A DNA stretch of 64,000 nucleotides, taken from positions 1,646,501 to 1,710,500 of the forward strand of contig NZ_CP150917.1 in the NCBI RefSeq assembly GCF_039908645.1. Reading direction: 5' to 3'. Every line of letters starts with the position of its first letter. Within the stretch, counting starts at the first letter, position 1. Under the pieces are notes generated by a model. The model searched no databases, had not been told where the DNA came from, and was given only the letters and a program-made list of their open reading frames with translations. Positions 43,512-52,654 of the stretch are shown here, one piece after another. This stretch comes from Pseudomonas helvetica (lineage in GTDB: Bacteria > Pseudomonadota > Gammaproteobacteria > Pseudomonadales > Pseudomonadaceae). The position numbers were made by a program, and so were the translations under genes.

Positions 43512-43877
43512 ATGCCTCACCTGCACATGGAGTACACCGCCAACCTGCCGAACCTCAATGCCGATGTGGCGTTGTTGCGCTTGAACAACGCATTAGTGGC
43601 GTCCGGGCAGTTTTCCGCAGAGTACGATATCAAGAGCCGTGCGGTGCAGGTCGACGCATTCCGGGTCGGCACCGGGTTGGGCGAGCGTGGTTTTGTGCAT
43701 GTGAAGCTGGCATTGCTGAGCGGGCGCTCGCCCGCGATCAAGAAGCAATTGTCCGAGAGCCTGTTGGCGGTGGTGCAGGATCTCTGCGAATGGCCTGCCA
43801 GTGTTGATGTGCAGCTATGCGTCGAGATTCTGGATATCGATCGCGATTCCTACGCCAAGACTGCCATCAGTCACTGA
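43512..43877 (+). CDS. 5-carboxymethyl-2-hydroxymuconate delta-isomerase-like (CHMI)
   Basis: 121 residues, tautomerase superfamily. MPHLHMEYTANL places the catalytic Pro just after the initiator Met; later FRVGTGLGERGFVHVKLALLSGRS core and VEILDIDRDSYAK fit CHMI (HpaF). No other homoprotocatechuate genes lie nearby, so pathway membership is not supported by context. The ATG at 43512, preceded by AAGGAGC, is required for the proline nucleophile. Confidence 0.85.
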   Translation: MPHLHMEYTANLPNLNADVALLRLNNALVASGQFSAEYDIKSRAVQVDAFRVGTGLGERGFVHVKLALLSGRSPAIKKQLSESLLAVVQDLCEWPASVDVQLCVEILDIDRDSYAKTAISH

Positions 43878-43895
43878 TACCCTGCGCGCCGATCC

Positions 43896-44831
43896 TCAGA
43901 TAAAACCCTGTTCTGTGCAGGCCTTGACCACTTGCTCGCGAAGCCAGGTGTTGGCGCTGTCCAGCTCGTGGGTTTGACTCCACTGCATCTCAAGGGTGAA
44001 CCCTGGTACGCCGTTCGGCGCCTCGCAATGGCTGAAGACCGAGTCTTTGGCCAGCAGGTGCTGGATGCGCCGGGGCATGGTCAGAATGAAGTCGGTCCCG
44101 GTGATCAGCTTCAGTGCAGCGCTGTAGCTGTTGGCGCGTGCAACGATCTGGCGTTTGTGCGCCTGTTGGGCGAGCCAGCCGTCGACCATGTTGGTGGTGG
44201 ACGTCCACGGCGTGGGGAACACGTGTCGGCGCTCGACGTAGGCTTTGAGGCTGATGCGAGGCTCCAGCGGCGTCGCCCGTTTATCGAAAACGCACACCAG
44301 ATCGTCCTCAAGCAACACCTGGGATCTGAAATCAGTGTGGCTGCGATGAAAGTTCGGGCCGAAGCCGATCACCAGGTCGAGGCTGCCATCGCGCAGCTCT
44401 TCGGCGGGTATGTCGGTTTCGAGTTTGTGCACATTGACGATCACCGGCAGGTCGGCGAAATCGAAGTTTTTCAATAGCCGCGGCAGGATCAGTTGCTCGA
44501 AGTATTCCGGCGCACAGATATTGAAGGTCACGGCTTGCTGCGTCGGGTCGAACGCCTGAACCCCGGCATGGCACAGGTTGATGCTTTCGAGAATCTTCTG
44601 CACGTGTGTGTACATGGTGCCGGCCTTGTAGGTCGGACGCATACCGGTGCGGGTATTGATGAACAACTCGTCCTCGAAACTGGTGCGCAGTTTCTTCAGG
44701 CAGTAACTCACCGTGGACTGGCTGACAAACAGCGCTTCAGACACACCGGTGACGCTGCTTTGCTCATACACGGCGATGAACACCATGAGGTCCTGCATGT
44801 CGAGCTTTCTAAGCAAGTTACTGTTCAGCAT
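43896..44831 (-). CDS. LysR-family transcriptional regulator
   Basis: 311 residues from the ATG at 44831; the open frame extends ten codons upstream to a TTG. HTH (about 8-70: LDMQDLMVFIAVYEQSSVTGV, VSQSTVSYCLKKLRTSFEDELF) and effector domain with MRPTYKAGTMY. Convergent with the CHMI gene. The target is unclear; the downstream EamA gene on the same strand is upstream of it in transcription and separated by 196 bp. Confidence 0.85.
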   Translation of the reverse strand: MLNSNLLRKLDMQDLMVFIAVYEQSSVTGVSEALFVSQSTVSYCLKKLRTSFEDELFINTRTGMRPTYKAGTMYTHVQKILESINLCHAGVQAFDPTQQAVTFNICAPEYFEQLILPRLLKNFDFADLPVIVNVHKLETDIPAEELRDGSLDLVIGFGPNFHRSHTDFRSQVLLEDDLVCVFDKRATPLEPRISLKAYVERRHVFPTPWTSTTNMVDGWLAQQAHKRQIVARANSYSAALKLITGTDFILTMPRRIQHLLAKDSVFSHCEAPNGVPGFTLEMQWSQTHELDSANTWLREQVVKACTEQGFI

Positions 44832-45027
44832 CCGTACTATCTCACTCCGCTCGTTGCGCAAGTTGTGCGCAAACGTGTGCGAGTGATGCTAGCGGAACGA
44901 TCGTCCTAGGAGAATGGTTCGTAGGATTATTCACGGACAAGTGTGGGACAGAAGTTGTAGCAAATGCGACGTCTGTCGCAATCCGGGCCGAAGGCGGGTG
45001 AGCACCTTCAGCCTTCAGCCGCTGTGT

Positions 45028-45939
45028 TTACGCAGTTACCGTAAGTGCGCGACGACTGGACATCACCAGCGCGAGCATCCCGATGGCCACCAGCAAGGCA
45101 CCCACGACTTCCAGCATCAGCGGTTGCTGCGCCAGCCAGAACCAATGGAACAAGGTGATGAACAACGTGCTGAGGTAGACGTAGGAAATGACCGTGGACG
45201 GTGCAATCACCCCGATCGCCCGGTGCAGCAACCAGAAGGTTGCCAGGGTCGCGAACAGCGCCAGGTAGACCAGCCAGAACAGGTCGTGGGCGGACAACAG
45301 GGCGCCGGATCGCCAGCCGCCATTGGCCAGGCTGAACGCGAACAGGAACAGCGAGCCGAAGAGCATGTTCCAGAACGTCATCACCACGGGCCCACGACCC
45401 TTGAGACTGTGGGCCTTGAAGCGCTGACTCAACGGTGAATAGAGGGCCATCGCCAGGCAGCCAATCCCGAACACCGACACCGCGTAGAGCGAAGGGACTT
45501 CGCCGGGGCCTGTGCCCTTGAGGATCAGCAGCAGCGCACCGGCCGCCGCAATCAGCATCGGCAGCAGACGGCTTTTCGACCGGTTGCCAGGTATCAGGAA
45601 GGCCTCGAAGCACAGCGTCATCAACGGCACCAGGGTAAACAGGGTTCCGGTGTTGACCGCCGAGGTGTAGCGCAGCGCTTCAAATAACGAGCCGAAATAC
45701 ACGGCCAGCAACAGCCCGAGCCAGGCATGACTGACAAGGCCTTTGGCGGTGATCGCGGTGCCGCCGTTGAGCAGCAGCATCGGCAGAAATGCCAAAGCCG
45801 AAAACAGCAGCCGCAGGCCGGTCAGCAGGATCGGGTCGATGGATTGGCTGACCTCGGCAGCGGCGAAAAACGAGGCGGCAACCAACGCAGCCCAAAGCAA
45901 CATGCCCGCGTTGGCGGAGGCGAAACTGATCTGTTTCAT
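45028..45939 (-). CDS. EamA/DMT-family transporter
   Basis: 303 residues with ten membrane segments in two EamA repeats (about 5-135 and 155-290): GMLLWAALVAASFFAAAEV and LFWLVYLALFATLATFWLLH. Drug/metabolite exporters of amino acids or other small molecules. The ATG at 45939 has AGGGGC seven bases upstream. Its start lies 14 bp past the stop of the CynX-like gene, so both are probably cotranscribed. Confidence 0.85.
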   Translation of the reverse strand: MKQISFASANAGMLLWAALVAASFFAAAEVSQSIDPILLTGLRLLFSALAFLPMLLLNGGTAITAKGLVSHAWLGLLLAVYFGSLFEALRYTSAVNTGTLFTLVPLMTLCFEAFLIPGNRSKSRLLPMLIAAAGALLLILKGTGPGEVPSLYAVSVFGIGCLAMALYSPLSQRFKAHSLKGRGPVVMTFWNMLFGSLFLFAFSLANGGWRSGALLSAHDLFWLVYLALFATLATFWLLHRAIGVIAPSTVISYVYLSTLFITLFHWFWLAQQPLMLEVVGALLVAIGMLALVMSSRRALTVTA

Positions 45940-45953
45940 TGGTGTGCCCCTGA

Positions 45954-47138
45954 TCAATCAATGTGTTTGGCGTAATGCCGTGGGTCAAAGCGCAACACCA
46001 TCAGAACCATCAACAGCATCACTGCCGTCAGTGACCACCAGGCCCATTCGAAACTGCCCAGTTGATCGCGAATCATCCCGGCGATCAGTGGCGACAAGCC
46101 GGCGATCAAATAGCCGATTCCTTGCACGAATGCCGTGAGCCCACCGGCGCGCTGCGGATTGTCCAGGTGATCCAGCGAGACAATCAGGCTCATGGGAAAC
46201 AAGCCGCCAATACCCAGGCCCAGCAAACACGGCCAGAGCAGGCTCAGGTGTTGCGGGCTGAGGATCAGCCCGCAGAAGCCGGCCATGATCAATCCCAGCA
46301 ACACCATCAGAACCAGTCGTTTATCGCGGCTACGGTTGGCGATAGCCGGCGTCAGCAAGCCAGAGATCACCTCCATGGCCGTCAAAAAGCCTAGCAGCAG
46401 GCCGGCGTTCTGCTCGCTCCAGCCTTTCTCGACGTAGTACGGGGCCAGCCAGGCCAGCACGCAGGTGTAGGCCGCGGTGCCCAAGCCGAAGAAAATCGCC
46501 AGCAGCCAGGCGCGCGAATTGCTGAAAAACGCTTCTTTGCGTTGCACGGCGGCAGGCGTCGCCGGGACGGCGTGACGTTGGCCATACCAGAGCAGCAAGG
46601 CGAGCAGTGCCAACAGCGCCCAGATCGCCAAGCCCACACGCCAGCTGCCGGTACGCGTCATCACCAAGGGCGCGAACGATGCCGCGATGGCCGCGCCGCC
46701 CATGATCGAGGTGACGTAAAGCCCCATGAACAACGAGACGTTGTCGCTGAAGCGGGATTTGATCAGCGCCGGCATCAAGGCCTGGATCAGCGCAATGCCG
46801 ATGCCGGCGAGGACTGCGCTGAGGATCAGTTCGGCGGCCGAATCGAGGAACAGTCGGGAGACAGTGGCCAAGCCAATGATCAGCAGCGACAGCACCACTG
46901 TTCGATGTTCTCCCAGGCGCCGGCTGACGCTCATGCCGAAGAACATCGCCAAGCCCATGGCCATCACCGGCAACATGGTCAGCAGCGACGCCAGGCTGAA
47001 ACTCAACGCAATATCGCCGCGAATGGCCGACAACAGCGGACCGACGGCGGCCATCGACGGACGCAGGTTCAGGGCGACGAGGATCACGGCGATCATCAGC
47101 CAGACAGCGGGGCGGGAGGTGGCGCGAACGTTTTCCAT
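45954..47138 (-). CDS. CynX/NimT-family MFS transporter
   Basis: 394 residues, twelve membrane segments. NLRPSMAAVGPLLSAIRGDIALSF near the N terminus is a hallmark of the CynX/YycB/NimT branch (cyanate, nitroimidazole). Two candidate ATGs; 47138 has AAGG seven bases upstream, the other (47144) lies in the palindrome beside it. Divergent from a CynR-like regulator, which supports a cyanate-type or small-anion function, but cyanase and carbonic anhydrase genes are not in the window. Confidence 0.83.
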   Translation of the reverse strand: MENVRATSRPAVWLMIAVILVALNLRPSMAAVGPLLSAIRGDIALSFSLASLLTMLPVMAMGLAMFFGMSVSRRLGEHRTVVLSLLIIGLATVSRLFLDSAAELILSAVLAGIGIALIQALMPALIKSRFSDNVSLFMGLYVTSIMGGAAIAASFAPLVMTRTGSWRVGLAIWALLALLALLLWYGQRHAVPATPAAVQRKEAFFSNSRAWLLAIFFGLGTAAYTCVLAWLAPYYVEKGWSEQNAGLLLGFLTAMEVISGLLTPAIANRSRDKRLVLMVLLGLIMAGFCGLILSPQHLSLLWPCLLGLGIGGLFPMSLIVSLDHLDNPQRAGGLTAFVQGIGYLIAGLSPLIAGMIRDQLGSFEWAWWSLTAVMLLMVLMVLRFDPRHYAKHID

Positions 47139-47140
47139 AA

Positions 47141-47165
47141 CCATACCTTGAAGGACAAGGTATGG
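47141..47165. promoter_or_regulatory. 25-bp palindrome at the CynX-like gene start
   Basis: CCATACCTTG, five bases, CAAGGTATGG: perfect 10-bp arms. On the mRNA it would hide the AAGG ribosome-binding site of the transporter gene; as DNA it resembles a MerR-type operator (ACCTTG...CAAGGT). Confidence 0.55.
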
Positions 47166-47209
47166 ATTAGGCGGTGCGCGGCGGGCGTCGGCAAATCAGA
47201 AAGTCATGT

Positions 47210-47234
47210 GCAGTATTTAAAAATTAAATACTGC
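47210..47234. promoter_or_regulatory. 25-bp AT-rich palindrome between cynR-like and cynX-like genes
   Basis: GCAGTATTTA, AAAAT, TAAATACTGC: perfect 10-bp arms with five-base centre, the same geometry as the neighbour at 47141. Probably an operator in the divergent promoter. Confidence 0.5.
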
Positions 47235-47346
47235 TCGGCTTACCGGAAAAAGTCGCAAGGGAAGGCGCACGGATACTGTTTCCAGCCATAGCGTCGCGGA
47301 CCAGCTTATGATGCCATCCATAATCCATGTCTATAGTTGAGCCGGC

Positions 47347-48219
47347 ATGCTGTTACGCCATATCCGTTACTTGCTCGCCGTCGCCGAGCATCGCAACTTC
47401 ACTCGGGCGGCCGAGGCATTGCATGTCTCGCAGCCAACGCTGTCGCAGCAGATCAAGCAACTCGAGGATGTCCTCGGTGCGCCATTGTTCGATCGTTCCG
47501 GGCGCACGGTGCGTTTGACCGATGCCGGCGAGGCGTATGTGCGTTATGCGCGGTTGGCCTTGCAAGACCTGGAGGCGGCCAAACGGGCGATGCACGACGT
47601 GCAGGACCTGACACGCGGCTCGTTGCGGCTGGCCATGACGCCGACTTTCACCGCCTACCTGATCGGCCCGTTGCTGGCGCGTTTCAACAGCCTGTACCCG
47701 GGCCTCACCCTGAGCGTCGAGGAGATGACCCAGGACCAGATCGAGGCCGCGCTGGCCGAAGACCGACTGGACCTCGGCATCGCATTCACCGGCAGTCACC
47801 TGGCGGACATCGACAGCCAGACGCTGTTTGCCGAAACCTTGAGCCTGGTCGTCAGTGAGGCGCATCCGGGGTTTGTCCGGCAACAAGCACTCGACGCGCA
47901 GACGCTGGGCCAGCAGTCGCTGGTGTTGCTCAGCGGCGACTTTGCAACCCGTCAGCACATTGACCTGTATTGCCGACAGCAAGGCATCGCGCCACGCATC
48001 GTCATCGAAGCCAACTCCATCAGCGCGATTGTCGAGATTGTTCGTCGCGGGCACCTAGCGACCATTCTCCCCGAAGCCATTACCCATGCGTTGCCGGGGT
48101 TGCGCCCGCTGGCGCTGCAACCAGCGTTGCCACAACGCACGGTGGCCTTGCTCAGTCGCAAGGGCGCTTATCGCAGCGCGGCGAGTGAGGCATTCCGGGT
48201 GCTGGTCAGTGTTCAGTGA
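47347..48219 (+). CDS. CynR-like LysR-family regulator
   Basis: 290 residues. The N terminus MLLRHIRYLLAVAEHRNFTRAAEALHVSQPTLSQQIKQLE, seen in pieces (RHIRYLLAVAEHRNFTRAAE; SQPTLSQQIKQLEDVLG), closely follows CynR. Effector domain to the C terminus. Divergent from the CynX-like transporter over about 200 bp with two palindromes. Its 3' end overlaps the convergent dehydratase gene by seven bases. Confidence 0.83.
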   Translation: MLLRHIRYLLAVAEHRNFTRAAEALHVSQPTLSQQIKQLEDVLGAPLFDRSGRTVRLTDAGEAYVRYARLALQDLEAAKRAMHDVQDLTRGSLRLAMTPTFTAYLIGPLLARFNSLYPGLTLSVEEMTQDQIEAALAEDRLDLGIAFTGSHLADIDSQTLFAETLSLVVSEAHPGFVRQQALDAQTLGQQSLVLLSGDFATRQHIDLYCRQQGIAPRIVIEANSISAIVEIVRRGHLATILPEAITHALPGLRPLALQPALPQRTVALLSRKGAYRSAASEAFRVLVSVQ

Positions 48220-48998
48220 CTGGGGGCGGTCGCCAACCACTGGGCGAGCACCGCATCATAGGCGCCCGTGGCTTTGCTCAGGTGTAGCCACTGATCCACA
48301 TAGGCTTTCCAGGCCACGTCATCGCGAGGCAGCAAGTAGGCTTTCTCGCTGTACTGCAAGTACTGCTCGGGGTTGACCGCGCACAAACCGGGTTTGAGCT
48401 TCTGCTGGTAGCGTGCTTCGGAAGCGTCGGTGATCATCACGTCGGCCTTGTTTTCCAGCAATTGCTCGAAAATCGTCACGTTGTCCGGGAACAGGGTCAG
48501 CGTGGCGTTGGGCAGGTGAGTGCGGGCAAACACTTCGTTGGTACCGCCTGCCGGCTCGATCAGCCGCACGGACGACTGGTTGAGCTGTTCGACGGTTTGA
48601 TAGCGTTGTTTATCTTCGCAACGCACCAGCGGGATTTTTCCGTCGACGCCCAGCGTGTCGCTGAAAGCCGCCTTTTTCTGCCGCTCCAGTGAAACCGAAA
48701 TGCCGCCCATACCGATATCGCAACGGTCAGCCAGAAAGTCCGTCATCAGGTTCTTCCAGGTGGTGGGGACCCATTGCACATCAACGTTCAGACTTTTCGC
48801 CAGGGATTGGGCCATGGCGATATCGATCCCTTCGTATCCGCCCTCTGCGCGCAGGTAGGTGTAAGGCTTGTAATCGCCGGTGGTACAGACCTTCAGATGA
48901 CCTCGTTCAATCACCTGGTCCAGGTGCGAAGGTGCATTCTGGGCAATTGCCTGGACGCTGAACGTGAGCAAGGAGCAGAGCAGTAAACGAGCTTTCAT
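48213..48998 (-). CDS. Periplasmic cyclohexadienyl dehydratase-like protein (PheC/SBP fold)
   Basis: 261 residues. Signal peptide ending VQAIAQNA, then an SBP_bac_3 fold closely following P. aeruginosa PheC: VCTTGDYKPYTYL, WKNLMTDFLADRCDIGMGGIS, PAGGTNEVFAR, FPDNVTIFEQL, KADVMITDASEAR, ending AYLLPRDDVAWKAYVDQWLH. PheC converts prephenate/arogenate to phenylpyruvate/phenylalanine in the periplasm. An ordinary amino-acid-binding protein is the alternative, but no ABC partners are adjacent, which favours the enzyme. Confidence 0.78.
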   Translation of the reverse strand: MKARLLLCSLLTFSVQAIAQNAPSHLDQVIERGHLKVCTTGDYKPYTYLRAEGGYEGIDIAMAQSLAKSLNVDVQWVPTTWKNLMTDFLADRCDIGMGGISVSLERQKKAAFSDTLGVDGKIPLVRCEDKQRYQTVEQLNQSSVRLIEPAGGTNEVFARTHLPNATLTLFPDNVTIFEQLLENKADVMITDASEARYQQKLKPGLCAVNPEQYLQYSEKAYLLPRDDVAWKAYVDQWLHLSKATGAYDAVLAQWLATAPSH

Positions 48999-49203
48999 CG
49001 GGTCGTCCTTGAGTGTTGCCAGAGGAGGAGGGGAGGTCGACGTCAGTATTTGTTGGCCGGGTGCGCTGGTGCAAGGGTGAAACCAGCGTGCGGCGCAGCA
49101 AAAGCTGCAGGCTAGCCCCGGCATCGTCATTAAACCTTTTTTTCACGCGCAACTTGATAACCTGTCGCCAGTAAGTCGTTTCCTTTATCAAGAGTCGCCA
49201 GTT

Positions 49204-49866
49204 ATGTCTGCGCAACCCCCTTCCTCAGTCGAGCACGAATGTGCTCGACGCTACGATCAGGAGCACGCTCGAGTCTGCCTCCAGCGGCATCCCCGTGGGC
49301 TGGTGCAGCGGTTTTTGCAGTGGCGTGGCAAGCGACTGGTGCGGCGCGCACTCAAGGTGGCCGGCGAACCGGGGCTGATTCTCGATGTGGCCTGCGGGGC
49401 AGGGGGCAACTGGCCGGTGCTGGCCGAGCATACCAACCGGGTGATTCTCGCCACCGACCCGTCCCAGGAAATGCTCGACCATGCCCAGACTCATCATCCG
49501 GCCGAGCTGCTCAAACGGGTCAAAACCTTTCAGAGCTCGGCATTCACCATCGGTTTGCCGGAAAATTCCGTGGATTGCATTTTTTGCATGCCGTTGTTTC
49601 AGCACATCGAAAACAGTGAAGATCGCCTGGCGATGCTGCGTGAGTTTCACCGGGTCAGTCGCGACGCGCTGATCGTGTCGGTACAGCGAGACGGGTATTT
49701 CAAGCTGCGTGCGCGGTTCGGCGAGGATGCACAAGCGCACCAACTGGCGACCAAGGCCGAACTTGAGGCAGAGTTTCGGCAAGCGGGCTTCAAGACGCTC
49801 AAGTACCTGGACACCCTGCCTGGCAGCGACCTGCCGCGAGTCTACGTGCTGCATAAAGCCGACTAG
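49204..49866 (+). CDS. SAM-dependent methyltransferase (UbiE/COQ5-like fold)
   Basis: 220 residues. Motif I LILDVACGAGGNWPVL (about 58-73), motif II acid ILATDPSQEMLDHA, motif with VDCIFCMPLFQHI. N terminus basic with RRYDQEHARVCLQRHPRG. Substrate unknown; similar genes adjoin rnd in other pseudomonads. The next gene, rnd, starts 112 bp later. Confidence 0.82.
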   Translation: MSAQPPSSVEHECARRYDQEHARVCLQRHPRGLVQRFLQWRGKRLVRRALKVAGEPGLILDVACGAGGNWPVLAEHTNRVILATDPSQEMLDHAQTHHPAELLKRVKTFQSSAFTIGLPENSVDCIFCMPLFQHIENSEDRLAMLREFHRVSRDALIVSVQRDGYFKLRARFGEDAQAHQLATKAELEAEFRQAGFKTLKYLDTLPGSDLPRVYVLHKAD

Positions 49867-49978
49867 TTGTCCTATTCTTCTCGAGCCGCGGGAGTTTCGC
49901 TCAAGCGCTTGCTCAGTCAGTGCGCGGAAATCGCCGGGGCCGATATATACTGCGCGCCATTCTTCAAGGGAGAGCCGT

Positions 49979-51112
49979 GTGGCCATCGATATTCACTGGA
50001 TTCGCGACAACGATAGCCTCGGTCAGTTTTGCGCCCAATGGCAGCAGTTGCCGTTCGTCGCCCTCGACACCGAATTCATGCGGGTCGACACCTTTTATCC
50101 GATCGCCGGCCTGTTGCAGATTGGCGATGGCGAGCGGGCTTTCCTGATTGATCCGTTGACGATCGACAACTGGCAACCGCTGGCCCAATTGCTGGAAAAC
50201 CCGGCAGTGGTCAAAGTGCTGCACGCCTGCAGCGAAGACCTCGAAGTCCTGTTGCGCTTGACCGGCAGCCTGCCGGCGCCATTGTTCGACACGCAACTGG
50301 CGGCTGCCTACCTGAATCTGGGTTTCTCCATGGGCTACTCGCGTCTGGTGTCGGAGGTGCTCGGCATCGACCTGCCCAAAGGTGAGACCCGTTCTGACTG
50401 GCTGCAACGTCCGCTCTCGGAAACCCAGATCAGCTACGCCGCCGAAGATGCCGTGCATCTGGCGGAGGTTTTCGTGCATCTGCGGCCGAAGCTGTCGGAC
50501 GAAAAGTACGCCTGGGTCCTGGAAGATGGCGCCGAACTGGTGGCCAACCTGCGCCGCGAAGTCGACCCTTACGAGGTGTATCGCGAAGCCAAGCTGGCCT
50601 GGAAACTTTCCCGCGCGCAACTCGCCGTGCTGCGTGAACTCTGCGCCTGGCGCGAGCACGAGGCCCGTGCCCGCGATCTGCCGCGCAACCGCATCGTGCG
50701 CGAGCATTCGTTGTGGCCGCTGGCACGCACCCAGCCGGACAATCTCGGGGCATTGGCGAAAATCGAAGACATGCACCCGCGCACCGTGCGTCAGGACGGT
50801 GAGTTCCTGCTGGGCTTGATCAAGCAGGCCGGCAGTGTCCCGCCGGACCAGTGGCCGCCAGCGGTGCCGGAGCCCTTGCCGGTGGAAGCCGCGGCACTGG
50901 TCAAGCGGCTGCGGGCGCTCGGTCAGGCCGAAGCTGAACGCTTGAACATTGCCCCGGAACTGATGCTGCGCAAGAAAACCCTCGAAGCCTTGCTCAAGAG
51001 CGGCTTCCCCGAGGGCCCTTACCAATTGCCTGATTCGCTGCGTGGCTGGCGCCGCGAATTGATGGGCCAGGCCCTGCTCGACTGCCTGGCCACCGCCGGA
51101 GAACAGCCTTGA
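49979..51112 (+). CDS. rnd: Ribonuclease D
   Basis: 377 residues, DEDD exonuclease that trims tRNA 3' ends. Catalytic residues: VALDTEFMR (Asp/Glu, about 22-30), [11 protein letters not shown], and [12 protein letters not shown] (Tyr and Asp, DEDDy type), followed by HRDC domains (about 200-290 and on). GTG start at 49979 preceded by GGGAGAGCC; the open frame upstream is in the methyltransferase gene region and not conserved. The stop overlaps the ycgL start. Confidence 0.95.
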   Translation: MAIDIHWIRDNDSLGQFCAQWQQLPFVALDTEFMRVDTFYPIAGLLQIGDGERAFLIDPLTIDNWQPLAQLLENPAVVKVLHACSEDLEVLLRLTGSLPAPLFDTQLAAAYLNLGFSMGYSRLVSEVLGIDLPKGETRSDWLQRPLSETQISYAAEDAVHLAEVFVHLRPKLSDEKYAWVLEDGAELVANLRREVDPYEVYREAKLAWKLSRAQLAVLRELCAWREHEARARDLPRNRIVREHSLWPLARTQPDNLGALAKIEDMHPRTVRQDGEFLLGLIKQAGSVPPDQWPPAVPEPLPVEAAALVKRLRALGQAEAERLNIAPELMLRKKTLEALLKSGFPEGPYQLPDSLRGWRRELMGQALLDCLATAGEQP

Positions 51113-51402
51113 AACGTATTTGCTCGATCTACCGAAGCCTGAAAAAAAACGAGATGTACCTCTATGTGCTCAAAAGCGATGCACTGGAGCGCGTCCCGGA
51201 AAACCTGCTGCTGGCGTTCGGTAAACCGCATCACGCCTTCGACCTGGTGTTGACCCCCGAGCGCAAGCTCTCGCGCGAAGACATCACGGTGGTCCTGGAA
51301 AACCTCGACAAGCAGGGCTATCACCTGCAAATGCCGCCGGCTGAAGACGAGTACATCGAACACTTGCCGGAAGAGCTGCTACGACGTAATGATCCGGTTT
51401 GA
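51109..51402 (+). CDS. ycgL: YcgL domain protein
   Basis: 97 residues. [19 protein letters not shown] and [16 protein letters not shown] are the family's signatures. TTG start at 51109 overlapping the rnd stop (TTGA), typical for this gene pair; ycgL-rnd-ycgN neighbourhoods are conserved in gammaproteobacteria. Function unknown, possibly RNA-related. Confidence 0.9.
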   Translation: MKRICSIYRSLKKNEMYLYVLKSDALERVPENLLLAFGKPHHAFDLVLTPERKLSREDITVVLENLDKQGYHLQMPPAEDEYIEHLPEELLRRNDPV

Positions 51403-51413
51403 CGGATATCTGT

Positions 51414-51435
51414 AGAGGCTCTGTCCAGAGCCTCT
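51414..51435. terminator. Hairpin after ycgL
   Basis: AGAGGCTCTG, TC, CAGAGCCTCT: perfect 10-bp stem 11 bases after the ycgL stop. No T run follows, so it may be a factor-dependent or attenuating structure. Confidence 0.45.
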
Positions 51436-51529
51436 GGAAACAATGGAATTGATAATTTTGGCTAGGGCCGCGAGCGAGGGAGAAACACTCCTTCGGCGGC
51501 CTTGTGCACTGTTTTTGAAGGTTTGAACC

Positions 51530-52462
51530 ATGCGCGTTCTGATTGCCGAACACGACCACGCTGTATATGCCCAACTGTTGCGTCAGGCCGCGCCTGAACT
51601 GCAGGTACTGACCAGCGGCGACTCCGCTGAACTGGCCAGCATGGCCGCCGACTGCCCGGTATGGCTCGGCCAGCCGGACCTGTTGGCGACGCTGTTGCGT
51701 CAAGGTCATGAGCCTCAGTGGCTGCAATCGACCTGGGCCGGTATTACACCGTTGCTCGCCGACGGCTTGCCACGCCACTATCGGCTGACCCGTGCGGTCG
51801 GGATTTTCGGTCAGATGATGGCTGAATATGTGCTGACCTACATGCTTGGCCATGAGCGCGAAGTGCTGGCGCGACTGGTCAGCCAGGTCGAGCGCAAGTG
51901 GGACAACCGTCTGGGCCAGAGCCTGGCGGGGCGCAAGGTGCTGATCGTCGGTACCGGCGATATCGGTCAGAGCGTGGCGCAGTTCTTGGTGCCTTTTGGC
52001 GTCAAGCTGTACGGGATCGCCAGTTCGCCGCGCGAGCAGGCGCCGTTCATTGAGGTCGCGGGGCTGGAGGATCTGGGGCGCCTGGTCGGTGAAGTCGATT
52101 ACGTGGTCAACCTGCTGCCGAATACGCCGAACACTCACGATCTGTACAACGCCGCGTTGTTCAAGCAGTTCAAGTCGACCGGTTTGTTCATCAACGTCGG
52201 GCGTGGCGTGGCGGTGGTCGATGCGGACCTGGTAGAGGCCTTGAAGGAAGGGCATCTGGCAGGGGCGGTGATCGACGTCTGCCGTCAGGAACCGTTGCCG
52301 CAGCGCCATCCATTCTGGACCGCCTGGGGCTTGCTGCTGACCGGCCACAGCTCGGCACCTACCTCACCGCCAATGATGGTGCAGTTGTTTGTCGAGAATC
52401 TGCGGGCGTTTCAGGCGGGCGAAGCGTTGCGCGGCGAAGTGGATTTCACACGGGGCTACTGA
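51530..52462 (+). CDS. D-2-hydroxyacid dehydrogenase (GhrA-like)
   Basis: 310 residues. NAD(P)-binding VLIVGTGDIGQSVAQFL (about 138-154), catalytic Arg in FINVGRGVAVVD, Glu in CRQEPLPQRHPFW, and His in LTGHSSAPTSPP. Reduces glyoxylate, hydroxypyruvate or similar 2-ketoacids; exact substrate not decidable. Monocistronic; followed by a REPIN. Confidence 0.88.
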   Translation: MRVLIAEHDHAVYAQLLRQAAPELQVLTSGDSAELASMAADCPVWLGQPDLLATLLRQGHEPQWLQSTWAGITPLLADGLPRHYRLTRAVGIFGQMMAEYVLTYMLGHEREVLARLVSQVERKWDNRLGQSLAGRKVLIVGTGDIGQSVAQFLVPFGVKLYGIASSPREQAPFIEVAGLEDLGRLVGEVDYVVNLLPNTPNTHDLYNAALFKQFKSTGLFINVGRGVAVVDADLVEALKEGHLAGAVIDVCRQEPLPQRHPFWTAWGLLLTGHSSAPTSPPMMVQLFVENLRAFQAGEALRGEVDFTRGY

Positions 52463-52494
52463 TCAACTCCGAACAACTGTGGGAGTGAGCTTGT

Positions 52495-52639
52495 TGTGGC
52501 GAGGGAGCTTGCTCCCGCTCGGCCGCGTAGCGGTCGTAAACCAGCGGATGCGTTCTATCAGATAAAGCGCGGTTGCCAGTCTTGGGGTTGCTTCGCCCGA
52601 GCGCGGACCGACCCGCGGGAGCAAGCTCCCTCGCCACAG
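52495..52639. repeat. REPIN/BIME, 145 bp (copy 1)
   Basis: TGTGGCGAGGGAGCTTGCTC on the left pairs with gagcaagctccctcgccaca on the right; central part has gcgtagcggtcgt and cagataaagcgcgg. Closely related to the element at 55267. Confidence 0.9.
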
Positions 52640-52654
52640 GTTTTTCAGTGTGGC

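Noticed and set aside
43512..43877. Homoprotocatechuate (hpa) degradation cluster
   Set aside because: Only the isomerase-like gene is present; neighbours are LtrA and LysR genes with no other hpa enzymes.
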